From Acanthosepion pharaonis (Eukaryota > Mollusca > Cephalopoda > Sepiida > Sepiidae), in NCBI GenBank assembly GCA_903632075.3, contig CAHIKZ030003485.1, positions 1,529,501-1,593,500 of the forward strand: a stretch of DNA of 64,000 bases, given 5' to 3'. The notes beneath the pieces were generated by a model. The model searched no databases. It was not told the origin of the DNA and saw nothing but the letters and a program-made list of their open reading frames with translations. Every line of letters starts with the position of its first letter. Positions within the stretch are counted from its first letter, which is position 1. The translations under genes and the position numbers were made by a program. Below are positions 13,021 through 24,736 of the stretch, piece by piece.

Positions 13021-13099
13021 AGATTATCCTCTTCGAAGCTGTAAACATTCGTGCTGTCAGAGATGGAGGAAATACTTTTGGTATTCGCAAAGCTCTCAG

Positions 13100-13770
13100 A
13101 CATGGCTCAATAGGATTTATATTGGGTATTCTTTATTTCCACTGGAAACATGTATTTTCTGAATGCGCTTAAAAATGTTATCCTCTCGATTCTCTGATGA
13201 CCTTCATTTGCTAATATCCTAACTTGACATCCAAAATTGTGAATGATTTTGTACTATATAGTTTTCAATATCCTTAAATGCCGGGTTATTCAGGTGTCTG
13301 GGATCTAGGCATAGCTTACCTGATCTAATGGACTTTGTGACACAGGCAAATTGATTAACCTATGAGGTCACTGTAGTTAAGATGCTCTGACTCAAAAAGG
13401 ATTCCAGTTCGCCCCTGAACTTGTCTCTTACAGTAGCAGGGACTTGACGAAGTAGATGTACGATTAGAGATATTGTAAGGTTTTCATTTACCAAAAGGTC
13501 TTCTGGCAGACAGTCAATGCCATCAAACACATAGGGAAATGCCAAATAAGCTCTAGTGCTTTGATAATTTTCTCTCAGCCTCGCTCTTGGAATAGTTTTT
13601 TTCTCTGTTCTGATTTTATCTGCTTTCTGGCATTTCTCTGGTTCTTCACAGGGCGTAATTTTTGCCTTGATTGTAAAGTTGCGAGTCACTAGGCTTAGCC
13701 TTTTGGAGGTTTGGAGCCCTAGTAGGATTGGTATCTTGATCTTAACGACATAGAAGATCGCACTGGCAAA
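13100..13770 (-). pseudogene. Ty3/gypsy pol relic: RT linker and N-terminal RT
   Basis: A 109-codon frame (13360-13689, minus) carries the linker that precedes Ty3/gypsy reverse transcriptase: FPYVFDGIDCLPEDL, then VRDKFRGELESFL. Past its stop the translation continues as RT motif material, with KLCLDPRHLNNP at about 13290-13325. The palm active site is not reached; a dispersed repeat starts just beyond 13020. The gag zinc knuckle 0.8 kb upstream and the integrase at 9.8-10.7 kb share strand and order with it. The host target or age cannot be told. Confidence 0.7.
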
Positions 13771-14389
13771 GATATTACCGATATCTCACTATTACAAAAC
13801 ATATACATTCTTATTCTATTGCAGAAGATGTTTTCTCAAACGGTATATTTCTAATTGCTTACTCATAAATAATAGATCGCACATGTGAGGTCATCATGCA
13901 CATCATAGCAGCAGAAATTAGCCTCGTGTTCACGGAGATAAAAACATACTTGACAGGCAATAAAACGTACACAAATAACAAGAAAACCATGATAAATTGT
14001 ATGTTAATTTTATACAATTTATTTTTTTGTATGTGTATTGTTGTGTGTATTTTTAGGTTACAATTGTTTTATGGTACGTGTGATAAAAGGGAGAATTTAC
14101 TTCGTAGTATTACAAGCCATATCACAGAGAGAGAAGTTGGACACACGTTGTTCGTACCAAGGTTCGGGATAAAGAGAGGGTGACATAGAATGTCACTGCC
14201 CATTTATAGGCTTAAAGAGCGTCCTCTAGCAGTGTTTTTTTAAGGAAATAAGTGGGGTGATTCCACACGCATAAATCTAGTGTCAAGTTGTGCATTCATT
14301 TCTGTCTGAAGGCACACTGAACCATTTTGCAGGCCTCTGTAGCTATCGAGTGAAAGTAGATATCCTTATTTGTAGACATCACCACTGTT

Positions 14390-14650
14390 ACTTTATGTGT
14401 ATGTCTATTGCTAGAGTGTCTTTAGTATTTGTTTGTCCCCTTACTCAGTTCTTTGCCCATTTATTTTCCCATTGGCCGACATACACTGGCAAAATAATTG
14501 TTTTTCTTACATTTCAAACACTTTTTGCCTTTTGCAGAACATTTCTCTTTACTGAACAATTTGCATTTTTAAAAATAATCCTTATCGCCTTTTGATTCTA
14601 CTACATGGGTACTATCCTTATCTTGTGAAATACGGATCGCTTCTATCTGT
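14390..14650 (-). pseudogene. Ty3/gypsy gag zinc-knuckle relic
   Basis: Minus-strand translation gives FSKEKCSAKGKKCLKCKKNN followed by YFASVCRPMGK*, a retroelement nucleocapsid knuckle block with spaced cysteines just before the protease boundary. The first part of the frame holds TLRQIEAIRISQDK. The plus-strand 101-codon frame here is its shadow. It is the 5' part of the minus-strand gypsy element whose RT and integrase pieces lie to the left. Confidence 0.6.
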
Positions 14651-14959
14651 CTCAGAGTTGCATCTTCAACCTCTCCCTTCATTCAGTAAGAATATTTCGG
14701 TCGACTTCAAATGAATCTCAAATATAAATAAATCTACTAGGATTATTTTTCGACTATGGTGTCGTCCTTGTAATTTTTAATTGTCTGACGTACTTTTGTT
14801 TTAAAGAAAAGCATATGCAATCTCATTAGCCTCTTAACGACACTGCAACAGTTCATGCCTTCGCACTCAAAAGTTCGCACTTGGCCTAATGTAACATTGA
14901 AACAGCTTAATAATAACGCGTTTATTTGGTCCCTTTGAAACACAAAAAATGTGTCGTTA

Positions 14960-15780
14960 ATCTCTTGGCCTTCTTCACCGTCTCAGACAAGATAGGGAGT
15001 AGTCCGCCAAAATGTAGTTTAACTGATGTAAAACATTGTCAATTTCTAAATTAGTACTGTGCCAGTCTTTTGTTGCAGAAGGTAGCTGGCAGGTTGCTAT
15101 GTCGAAAGTAATGATAATTCAACTAGAAACAGTGGTAGTTTGTCTCATTTTGAACGGTAATAGCTCGCGTGTAAATTTCACTGATCAAGTGAAGTATCAA
15201 TCAAACTATTAACATATACGAACGTTCACACACATATACTTCAACATACACTCATAGAGAACATATACATAGCAGTAGAATTAGGACTGCTGAACCCTAT
15301 ATGCATGGGAATTCCAGATTGTTCATACGCACGTCCAATCGCAGCCTCAATGGAAGATGTAGAGCAACTGGCCTATTTTCGCCTCCAACAAGTGAACAGG
15401 CAACACGCGCCTGTCTGGTACCGCATATCGGAATTATGAAAACAGAACTTTCATTGTTATATAGTAAAGAACAATGAAAGTTCTATACTATAGAATCTAT
15501 ACTTAAGAAGACATTCCCAAAAAGGTAAAAGCTTTTTATGTTGTGCATTGTTTCTTCAATATAATAAATATTTTGTTTATTCTCATTCGTTTCCCATAAT
15601 ATCTACTAACTAAACATTATATATAACTGTAAATCGTGATTTTCAAATTAGTGCTTTTTTTCTATTTTTCACACTTCTTTTATCAATATTATACCATATT
15701 TTAGTATGAGGATAGACTGAATAGTTCAGAGGGTGACTATGAAGGAGTGGCGGTGAAGCTGTGAAACCTTGCATGTATTC
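14960..15780. other. Non-coding, with one short hairpin
   Basis: No domain seen. A perfect 15-bp inverted repeat (AGAACTTTCATTGTT at 15444-15458, mirrored at 15470-15484, 11-base loop) is the only structure noticed. Confidence 0.45.
15444..15484. repeat. Perfect 15-bp stem, 11-base loop
   Basis: The arms 15444-15458 and 15470-15484 are exact reverse complements around ATATAGTAAAG. No T run follows, and a bacterial-type terminator would not apply here. Possibly a local inverted duplication by template switching. Confidence 0.75.
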
Positions 15781-15896
15781 ATTTCAACTCCTCTTATCAA
15801 TAACTGCATTGATTTATTTCCAGGTAAACTGACATCTGTCTGTTCAAAGAAAACTTCAAAGTAACGTGTAGCGACTTCTCTTGAAAATATCAAAAT

Positions 15897-16940
15897 TTGG
15901 CATCGTGGTGTTATGAAATACCTGCAGAAAAAAGGGCGAATATCCCCAAGGACATTCCTGCTGACATGGTTGCCATATTAGGGGATGAAGTTCTACCTTT
16001 ATCAACAGTGCAAAAGTGGGTACCTGAATTTAGGAGGAGAAGAAAGAGTCTTGAAGATGGCCCAAGGTCTGGACGTTCTACAACTGCCACAATCGTGGTA
16101 AACATTGATTGTGTTCACCGCATAGTGATGGATGACAGGCGATAGACTATAAATCAAATAGCCAATTCTATTATCAGATGAGAGAGTTGAAAATATTCTA
16201 AACAATGAACTTAGCATGATGAAGGTTTCTGCTCGGTGGGTGCCACGTCATCTGATTAAAAGCGCACTTAGCAGCTCACATCCCGGGAAAATCTGACATT
16301 GTTTGAGGCACATATCCAACTGTTTTCCTTGAACGTTTCTTAACACAAGGTTGAGTGTTAGGTTCATCGCTTTGAAGCAGAGACAAAGAGATAATCCATG
16401 CAGTGGAAACACCCCTCCTCACCCACATTAAAGAAGGTCAAGGTCGTTTCATCTGCAGGGAAGTTGATGGCGTCAGTTTTTTGGGATGCAAAAGACATTG
16501 TGTTCATTGACTATCTTTAAAAGAACCACACCATCAACAGAGAATACTCTGCCAACTTACTGAGACAGTTACAGAAGGCTATCAAGACCAAACGCATAGG
16601 AAAACTGACAACAGGAATTCTTTCATCAGGACAATGTTCCAGTGCACAAATCTTTCAATTCATTGGCTGCTGGGCAGACTGGCTTTGAACTGGTTGGTCA
16701 TTATCCCTATTTTCCTGACTAGGGCCTCATCTGACTATCATCTGTTCCCCAACATGAAAAATAGTTGGCTGGAAACCAGTATCATAGTGATGATGAGGTT
16801 ATATCTGCTGTTGTTGACTTTTTTGACCAACAGGATGAAAGCTTCTTTACCAATGAGATCCAAAGTACTGCAAGACCGATGGAAGAAGTGTATGAATGTA
16901 GTGACATCAGTGTCAGCTGATACCTTGTTAAATGGAAAAC
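15897..16940 (+). pseudogene. Mariner transposase relic
   Basis: An 82-codon frame (15897-16145) is a good mariner DNA-binding domain: STVQKWVPEFRRRRKSLEDG, then GRSTTAT and VHRIVMDDRR. Beyond it the blocks continue with stops and shifts: NQIANSI, KLMASVFWDAKDIVFIDYL (~16460-16520), REYSANLLRQLQKAIK, then the QDNVPVH block (~16630) and SSDYHLFPNMK (~16727-16757). The first catalytic block is destroyed: the position of Asp-Glu-Thr-Trp reads Val-Glu-Cys-stop at about 16350. The second and third aspartates (QDN and SDYH) are still readable. Terminal repeats were not found. The copy is inactive. Confidence 0.88.
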
Positions 16941-17059
16941 AGCTGACCTGTCAAAAAATGATTTCGGATATTTATTTTCCCAATTACTATCAGCTAAGTG
17001 AAGTGAACTTCACAAGTATATGTCAAGCGGCTCAAACAAAGAAAGTCATTGAATGAAGA

Positions 17060-17545
17060 TAAATTACCTCTTTAGATAAAGATAACAAGACAAAGTCTCT
17101 ATAAAACTGTGGTCACCACCCACGAAACAGCAGATAAACGAAGAAGGACCACGGAGAATAACATGAAAGGGAAGACGCCCGTTAGGCTGTTCACCTCCCC
17201 CTCACCAACGCCTCATCTCCGCTTTGCTAGTATATAGCAGTAGGCAAATTCTCATGGTCTTAATTCGTGAGTAAAGATCTGGACGAAGGGTTATATTTAA
17301 GTCACAAGCGCTTGACTGGAAGAAGCTGCACCCTGAGAATGAACCTGGTGTCTGGTCTGAGCTGCAACGCTGCAGGGATGAATTGATTCGACGACCCCGA
17401 CCGTGAGAAGATGACCAAGAAAAAGGAAAATCCCAGTAAATACCGAATATGATTTTCTGTAGGTTTTCTTTTCTTCTTGAATTGTAATTGACCTCTTTCA
17501 CGTAACTAATGAAATTAGGATGTTAGGTGTAGGTCTCCAAAATGA
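17060..17545. other. No gene recognised
   Basis: A minus-strand 99-codon frame (17202-17501) has no known motif. It lies between a mariner relic and a simple-repeat tract. Confidence 0.4.
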
Positions 17546-17546
17546 T

Positions 17547-17547
<1 letters not shown>

Positions 17548-17620
<73 letters not shown>
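17548..17620. repeat. (CT)n(TA)n microsatellite
   Basis: About 26 bases of CT repeat run directly into about 48 bases of TA repeat. Confidence 0.95.
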
Positions 17621-17622
<2 letters not shown>

Positions 17623-17639
17623 AGGTTCGATGGACAGAA

Positions 17640-18235
17640 AAAAATCTATCAAGCGTGGAGGAGAGATTTGGTAAAATATTTTTGAAATACCGGAGGGGAG
17701 AAAGACTCTTGTGGCATATTAGTTGTGTGTGGGGAAGCCGGTGGATTTGGTGGGAAATTTTCTTGAGAAGACCAGATGCAACATAGAATGAGCTGAGGGA
17801 CCGATGCTACGCGGAAACCATAGACCCTACGGAAGCGTACAGCGACTATCGAACATTAGACAATTAGAAGGAGAAAATATAGAAGATTATAAACTTTAAG
17901 TAGTCTCCCTGTTTACCAAGGTCTTTGGGATTGGATCTATTAGGGGTCCAGAAATAGAGAAGCAATTAATTAAGAGATTTGCATAGCATGCAGGTGCAAA
18001 CCCATATAATTAGGTAGGACCCAACAACCACAGAAGAAATAGCAATGTCGGAAACCACGATCCTATCCCAAGTCAGATGTGAAAGTTCCCACGAGGCGAT
18101 GGAAGTCGATAACTATAGACAAAGATTCAATATACAGGCAGTAAATAGACATTTGAGATCAGTATATGAAGCCGTTAGAAGAGATTATCGAACTAGTCAA
18201 GTGCCACTGCAAAGAGGTAATAGGTAAAAAAAAGC
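17640..18235 (+). pseudogene. LTR retrotransposon gag-like fragment
   Basis: Translation gives CYAETIDPTEAYSDYRTL at about 17815 and, after a one-base shift, QLEGENIEDYKL, followed by FTKVFGIGS and PEIEKQLIKRF. This looks like the helical part of a retrotransposon gag (a tract of the form '...F..L.Q..GE.IE.Y...'). A 60-codon frame at 18045-18227 follows and may be the same protein (VNRHLRSVYEAVRRDYR). No zinc knuckle was seen. The assignment is by pattern only, so confidence is low. It may belong to the same lineage as the second pol in the 22-25 kb region, on the opposite strand. Confidence 0.35.
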
Positions 18236-18239
18236 AACC

Positions 18240-18610
18240 GCCTGATCGAGTAATCTCGGATCGCCCTCTTTGTCGAATAGTTTAGGATCATCTACTGATC
18301 ACCTGTTGAAAATGAGCAGTGACACAGTGAGAGCTAGATCGAAAAATGTTGAAGTCATTAGGGACGACTATGATAAGATAAAATATAATACAGAAATTTA
18401 TGTATTTGTGAAATTTAGGGTAGCTAGGGGTGTGTTTTCCTGAGTTTCTCGGTCATGCGTCCCCAACTCCAAAAAAAAAAAGTGATAACGAAGAAAGAGA
18501 AGCTGTAGTCGGGGATTTTCGAAGGGAAAGTTGTTTTTATGTTTAAGAATAAAAAAAGGTGTGAAAAAATCAGACAAACTCTGTCAGTTGAGGTATTGAT
18601 TTCCACAAAT
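18240..18610. other. No gene recognised
   Basis: Short frames only. A poly-A run lies at about 18471. Confidence 0.4.
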
Positions 18611-18611
18611 A

Positions 18612-18760
18612 ATTAGTTTTAAATACCCTTGGAAAAGGTATGAATCCTCTTCTTCTCCCCCTGCTAGACAGACAGGGTTGTATAGCCTTGGAAGGTAACT
18701 GGTCTACCGCAGACAGAAATGGCAACCTACTGCGAGAAAAAATCTGCCTCGTCAGTCAAG
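18612..18760 (+). repeat. SINE copy, body only (third copy)
   Basis: Matches the body of the SINE at 61.8 kb: a GGAAAAGGTATGAATCCTC stretch, then CCCTGCTA-ACAGACAGGGTT, TATAGCCTTGGAAGG and AACTGGTCTA. The tRNA-like head and the tail are missing or too diverged. Confidence 0.6.
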
Positions 18761-18779
18761 TATCGAAAGATCGCTTAAG

Positions 18780-19565
18780 CAAATATTACGCATGCACATA
18801 ACTGACTGAAGGGAGGTAACTACTTATTTTTCTATTTAATTTAGGAATTTATTCGTGTGAGTACAAAATATGTTACGTCGTCTTCCACATCCCCTTAAAG
18901 AAATCTAAGTTGGGTAGTTTTCAGATTACAAGGAAAATAACATAAAACAAGATTTAAAATCAAAAGTATTATGTTTAACTAATAAATTGCAACAAACGAA
19001 TTCGCAGAACCTAGCAAATATTTGACGACAGTTGAATCAAGAGGTGGTGGTGGTTGTGGTAATGTTTTATTTATGCAATTAAATTAAAAAAAGGAAGTTT
19101 TTTTTAAATTTTAGAAAATCTTTTTTTTTATTTTTGCTGAAATCAAATTCTTTCTGTGCTTTAATTATGAAAGATTACAAAAGCCGATAAATACATAATT
19201 TTGCCTTCGAATTTTGAGTCAAGGCTGTAGTTTAAAAATATTAGAAGCTTTATAGTACACATTTAAAGAGCTTCAAATATCAATTAATATTGGAAATTAC
19301 CACTAAAGATATTTATTATCAAACTTAAATCCAATACTAACTTGAAATGATCTTTTTTTTTTTTAACTTGAAAACTATGGTAATTTCTAGTCTAAGGGGA
19401 AATAACTCCGAAATAATGTTTTTGTTTTTTTCATTGTCATAGTTTTTCATTATCATCGTTCGGAATGTTAAACAGGTTTGAAAAGCAACCAACAAGGTCT
19501 GTATATAATCAAACTTGTTGGTGAATACTTACTGCCTAAATATGCCTTAATCCTGTTCATTTTTT
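18780..19565. other. AT-rich DNA, nothing recognised
   Basis: No frame with a motif and no repeat boundary up to the inverted-repeat element that begins at 19572. Confidence 0.45.
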
Positions 19566-19571
19566 AAGGTA

Positions 19572-22206
19572 TGTTCAATAATTCGCCGAAAAAACAGCAT
19601 AACATGATGAAAAAGCCCAAAACTTAATAAAACAATGTTTTATCGTCAAAATGTTTTAGAGGAAAGACCAAAGTATTTTCTAATTATTTTAAAAAAAAAT
19701 TTTAATCCGTTCTAGCTCGTTCGAATTTTTTTTGTCATTGCTGCTTAATATTTAGCATTAGTTTTTAGCGTTTTTTTTTTCAGTTGAGAAACACTTTAAT
19801 TTCGAAATTCCTGCAAATATCAAATAATTCTAGGATTTTAATGAAACTTTCAAAACTTATTCAAAAATTAATTAAATTATTTTAGAAATGTTTGTTTTTT
19901 AGAAAGTCATGGTAAAAATCTATTTTTACATGTTATCTCCCCTTACTTAATTTTATGAAAACTCGTCTATGTATTTTTGTGATTTTTTTAATTAAATACA
20001 TATGATTTTGAAGAATATAAATCGTTTTTTTCTTGTTGTTTTTGGGTTTTTTTTAAATCGAGAAGTGTTTCTACCCCAAATTTAGCTCTGAATTGTAAAA
20101 TATAAAACTATGACATTATTTAGAAAAGTTTTTATGGCTTTTATGAATAATAAGAAGTGCATTATTGTCTGAAACCAAAATATTTTTCCGATAAAAAATG
20201 TATTTTTACAAGAATTTTTAAATATAAAATGTGATAAAGTTGTTAAATATTTTAAAATTAAGTTTGAATATGAGTCTTTCTGAAAATCTCTTATTAAAAA
20301 TATCTATTTTACAGATCTTAAATTGGAAAGCTTATTACAATCTGCGAAGCGTTTGTATTTATAAAATAATTTTTTAATATGCCAAAAAAAAAAATGTATT
20401 AAAAACATTTTTGGAAAACTACGGAGGCCCAATTCAGAAATAATGTCCCTTGTTTTAAGAGTTGGTTCTCCTTATAGCGAGAATCCGGCCTCATAAATTG
20501 CTTTGAATTCCTTCTCTCTAGCACGTATCAAATTATCTGACGAATAATCATCAAAAATTTTAATTTTCTTATTTTACATATTTCACCAAATATTTTCTTT
20601 TCATTTTTTAATATAATCATTTTTTTTTCTTTTTCTGTGATAGACATACTGCAATTACATTTTTCTTTTTTAGATTCAATTTTTGGGACGGAAACAGTGC
20701 AGACTTTGAACATATTTTTGTTAAAAAAAAAAGTACCTAAAACATCAATAAAATATTAGACTTTTGAAAGTATTTAATTTTTAAGAATTACTATATACTT
20801 AAATAAGCTGGTTAACTTAAAATTCGAAAATACTGTCACTTCTGTCCTTCCGTCAGATAAATTGCCCTGATGTCAGTTGTCGATACATAGACGTAAACGT
20901 CAAATTCACACCTCCAAAACCAATCACCTTCTCAACTTTCCAACTAAATTTTTTCTGCTAAAAAAATAAGTAATGTTTGTTTCCAATTACATTCAGTATA
21001 GTTTAAATTTTCCTAAAATAACTTTTCAAAAAAGTATAATTGAATTTTACAAGATTTTTAAACGGTGACTTTCACTTTTGTTTACGAAGTTGTCAAAAAT
21101 AGGTAACATTGTAGAATCAGACTTCTACATTTGTTTAAAAATCCATTAAAAGCGGATCAGAGCGAAACTTATCTCAAATCAATCCAAGTAGCCCAACAAC
21201 CCATTAAAATCGGTTCCAGACGAGAAGTAACTAAAAACGCTTTCTGATTGACTAATAAAAAAAATCATAATTTCATACGTTCTCAACTACGTACGCATCA
21301 TATCAGTTTAGTGTGTATCCCCAGCAGATTCAAATTTGCGCCAAATTTTTTGTAGCCTCCCACGTGACTTGAAACATCAATAAATACGAAACATCATTCG
21401 ACTTCGACAGTGAGTCTTACGAATTTTCTCAGCTCGACATGAATCCATGTCATATATTTTACCAGGCTTAAAGTTAAAATTACTTAACATTTCCACAGTT
21501 TGCGAAGTACACTCACTTAATGACATAAACTCAACAGAAAACATCAAGTGACACATTCAATCAAAGAGAGACAACTTCATACACAGAACAGTAAGTCGAG
21601 TACAACATTACAAAATTCAACACCAAAAACAAACTGTTTAATTTCCCTACAAACACAAAAATACCTTATCAAACTTACCCATTTTTATACACACAATTTC
21701 TCAACTCTTAATCTTCCATATAATATTTTCATAAACACTTCAATCCACACAAGAAAAAAACTTTGAAGCAATTTAAACAACTCTCAACATAGAATTTTGC
21801 ACCTTCTATTGGTCATATAAAAATATTTATTGTTGAACCAAAGTATTGTTTCATATCATTATTTCTTTTGTTGTTTGCTTGCTTTCTGTTACATTTGTGA
21901 AATTGAAAGAAGTAGCGGGTTTATCGCATTTCCATCAACCTTTTACTGATTGGTAAACCCGTTTTGTTGGTGCCATTAACCCCCTACAACATGATCGATT
22001 TTATGGACTTTTTGCTAACTCAAAAAGAAAAACTAGATTTTTAACTAAAATTTCGAACGTGCTATGAAGGATCAAAAATATTCAAAAAATACTTTGGTCT
22101 TTCCTCTTAATAATAACATAAACATTTAGACAATAAAAAAACAATTTTATCAAGTTTGGGGCCTTTTTCATCATACTATGCTGTTTTTTCGGCGAATTAT
22201 TGAACA
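19572..22206. mobile_element. 2.6-kb element with long terminal inverted repeats and TA duplication
   Basis: The left end starts TGTTCAATAATTCGCCGAAA and the right end is its reverse complement, closing ...TTATTGAACA. The inverted repeats can be followed for about 170 bp with substitutions and small gaps (19572-19735 and 22040-22206), including the shared GAGGAAAGACCAAAGTATT. Both ends are flanked directly by TA (19570-19571 and 22207-22208), as expected for Tc1/mariner-type target duplication. The 2.3-kb interior is AT-rich and I see no transposase; the longest frame (21548-21766) has no motif. I infer a non-autonomous DNA transposon of a TA-targeting superfamily. The terminal sequence does not match one I can name. 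Confidence 0.8.
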
Positions 22207-22262
22207 TAAAATAAAGAAAGCGGTTATTAGCGCGATAAATGTAATCGAAGAGTTCTTATTGG

Positions 22263-22600
22263 GGCCATAACAGCTGCGGATTTGAATCAACCCACAACAA
22301 AGAAAAAGCAAAAAAGGTGTTTAACTATAAAAATATAAGACATTTTTAATTTCGTGTTTTTTTACGATTAAATTTTTCGCTCCATAAGTACTGTCTCCAG
22401 ATTGAGAGTTGAAACAGATACAGAGATATTAATCAGTATATTAATATGTTTGTTAACGAATAGTACAGTCTTTGTAAAAAAAAAAAAAATCTCCCAACTG
22501 CCATGTTTACTCGCTTGCACTTCCAATTTTTCTTTGCCCTTTATCATCGTTTAAAGTGGGTGGTAATCCTTGTATGCAAATGACCGATGTTCATAAAAGG
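22263..22600 (-). repeat. LTR-like end, copy A
   Basis: The first ~110 bp (TTGAATCAACCCACAACAAA, an A-rich step, then AAGGTGTTTA-TATA-AAATATAAGA and ATTTTTA) match the block at 31848-31960, after which the two copies diverge. In minus orientation this is the 3' end of an LTR. Here it is followed by unrelated DNA rather than a primer-binding site, so it would be a 3' LTR, plausibly of the pol relic at 22.6-25.25 kb. Confidence 0.55.
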
Positions 22601-22608
22601 GCTCAACA

Positions 22609-23100
22609 TCACGCATGTGCATTGAACATCTCGTAAATGGCGGTTCGGCTGGCCAGACACTTTGGTCCCTTTGGATCCAGTAAGTGCGAATATCTATCGT
22701 CACACTCCCCTCTGATTATATGATCATACAGATGACAGCGGTGGGCTCGTCGTTTTAGCCTAGCACTCCTTGTGTTAGTGCTGGGGTCTGAATCAGAATC
22801 CGCTGAATTAGGGGGCTCAACAAACATCGGTCCCATCTCTCCCTCGCTCTTAGATGGGGTGCCACTACTGCCTGCAGTGGAGCCTGGTTCACGCTATTCA
22901 TTACTCCCTAACTATGCGTCACCGCAATCGTCCACTGGTTGCCCCGAACTAAGCCGTAGACGCACGTCTCCCACGTGACGAGGCGTGCAGTCGGCGACCA
23001 CCGACTGTGAACTGGTTATCCCGGCAACACGACCTGATTTAAATTTCGACGTGCACCGTCCCTGTTGATTTTTCCCCCAGAGCCCCACTCCCTGTATCGG
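22609..23100 (-). pseudogene. Unassigned 3' part of LTR element pol
   Basis: GC is higher than average and frames run on the minus strand (22609-22836, 75 codons), continuing the codon style of the RNase H region to its right. I expected an integrase here but recognise none of its motifs. The plus-strand frames in this stretch are shadows. Confidence 0.35.
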
Positions 23101-23995
23101 TCTCTTGGTGGTCAGGCGGAGGCACAACGTCAATTCATTTCAATCGAATCTGTTACGAATGCAGCAGATTGGCAGGCACAGAAGAGGCAGACACTTCGTC
23201 TTTGGGTGTGACGATGTACCAATATACGGTCAGATGTGCAGGGCTCAGGATACCCGCAGCAAAAGCACACACCTTTGTGGAACTCTAGTCAGCAAGTCCG
23301 CCCGGTCCTGGTCGGATCTTACTAATGCCACATCGACCGAAATGATGTACTACTTCACAAGTGAGGTCAGCGTGTCCAGCCGCCGCCTTATGAGCATCTC
23401 ATCGACAGTGGTACACGCAAGGGGAGTCTGTTTTCAAGTGTAACACTGTGGCCTGCTACTTGAGCGCGAGGTTGACTCCTCTTAGTACGGCATACATCTC
23501 CGCCACATTGATATATTGGGTGCCCTTTATAGGCCCCAACCAATATGCGTCTTCATTGATGGAACCATCGGCGTAAAGTGCCACTTCTACAGCCAGTAAA
23601 CTCGCGTCTACTCACACGTCCAGCTCGCTCAGGTCCACGTACCACGCTTCCTGGGCACGACCTAGTTGCTGTACCCGGGCGCTCCATGTCTGTTATCATA
23701 CGTCCCAGAAGGGCATCACTGATTTTGTCGTCCAGGTTCTGCGTGACGGCAGTGACTCTACGTTGGATGAAGCCTGTCGCTACTCGCAGCCATCCACACA
23801 CGGGAAAATGCCCCACCATTTTGCAACACGTGAGAAAAATGCCTCTCCGCATCATGGGTCATAGGACCGTTCACCACACTACTTCCACGTCGCCATCGCA
23901 GTCGACCATGTTCCCACCAGACTTCTAGTCCCAGCACTCCGGATCCTTGCTAATCAGTCCATATAGTTCGAAATGCTTCTTCACGGATTCCGCCA
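23100..23995 (-). pseudogene. LTR retrotransposon RNase H region relic
   Basis: A 100-codon frame (23553-23855) contains VCGWLRVATGFIQRRVTAVT and DDKISDALLGRM, a connection block that precedes RNase H in one pol lineage I associate with molluscs and other invertebrates. Past a frame change follow YADGSINEDAYWLGPIKG (~23570), NVAEMYAVLRGVNLALK and TDSPCVYHC (~23420), which fit RNase H acidic-residue blocks (D, E, TDS). A last block, DEMLIRRRLDTL then SVDVAL, sits near 23330-23400. Stops interrupt it. It continues the RT at 24.74-25.25 kb across an inserted inverted-repeat element. Confidence 0.6.
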
Positions 23996-24007
23996 ACGCC
24001 ACATCTT

Positions 24008-24690
24008 CATATATATAAATATAAAAGTGAACATAGAAGTCAACACTTAGAGGCGACAGTCTGTTTCATGCTATATGCAATCGTCAGGCCACATATGCTG
24101 TTATTTTTCTCGGCTATTTATATATATACGGATTAGTGGTGCATTGTGGGTATTCTATTATGGCGGTTATAAAATAAATACTATGTTGCTTAAAACCGAA
24201 AACCGAAAAGAGAAAATATACAAGTAAAATAAATTGACCTAAATTCATCCAAGTAAATAAATAGACAAACCAATCCCAAATTAAAAACTCTTCCTGCCAA
24301 AATAATAGTTAGAATGAACTACAACAACCAACCCCAAAATTGAACAAATAGCTTTAATTTAAATTCTCAAACCAAAACAAAACTGTTAAATAAGTGATAT
24401 AAATAAATTTTTACAACGTTAATAAATAAATAAATAAAATAAGAAACAAAAATAAAAACGAGCAATATAACTTGACCCAGATAAATAAACAAACTACTTC
24501 CGGTAAAATAACCGCCATAATAGAATACCCTCAATGCACCACTAACCCGTATATATATAAATAGCCGAGAAAAATAACAGCATATGTGGCCTGACGATTG
24601 CATATAGCATGAAACAGACTGTCGCCTCTAAGTGTTGACTTCTATGTTCACTTTTATATTTACACACGCTCTATCTCTGATATTGAGCAC
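24008..24690. mobile_element. Inverted-repeat (foldback/MITE-like) element, long copy
   Basis: The left arm (24008-24175) and right arm (24505-24690) are inverted copies of about 160 bp. From the outside in they read AAATATAAAAGTGAACATAG, AAGTCAACACTTAGAGGCGA, CAGTCTGTTTCATGCTATAT, GCAATCGTCAGGCCACATAT and so on. Identity is very high, with only scattered differences. The ~330-bp centre is AT-rich and non-coding. A second, shorter copy lies at 63.6-63.78 kb. It interrupts a retrotransposon pol, so it is younger than that element. No clean target duplication is visible because the outer flanks are AT repeats. Confidence 0.85.
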
Positions 24691-24736
24691 TTTATTCCAT
24701 AAATATAGCACACCTTAAGACTATATTTCTTTATAT

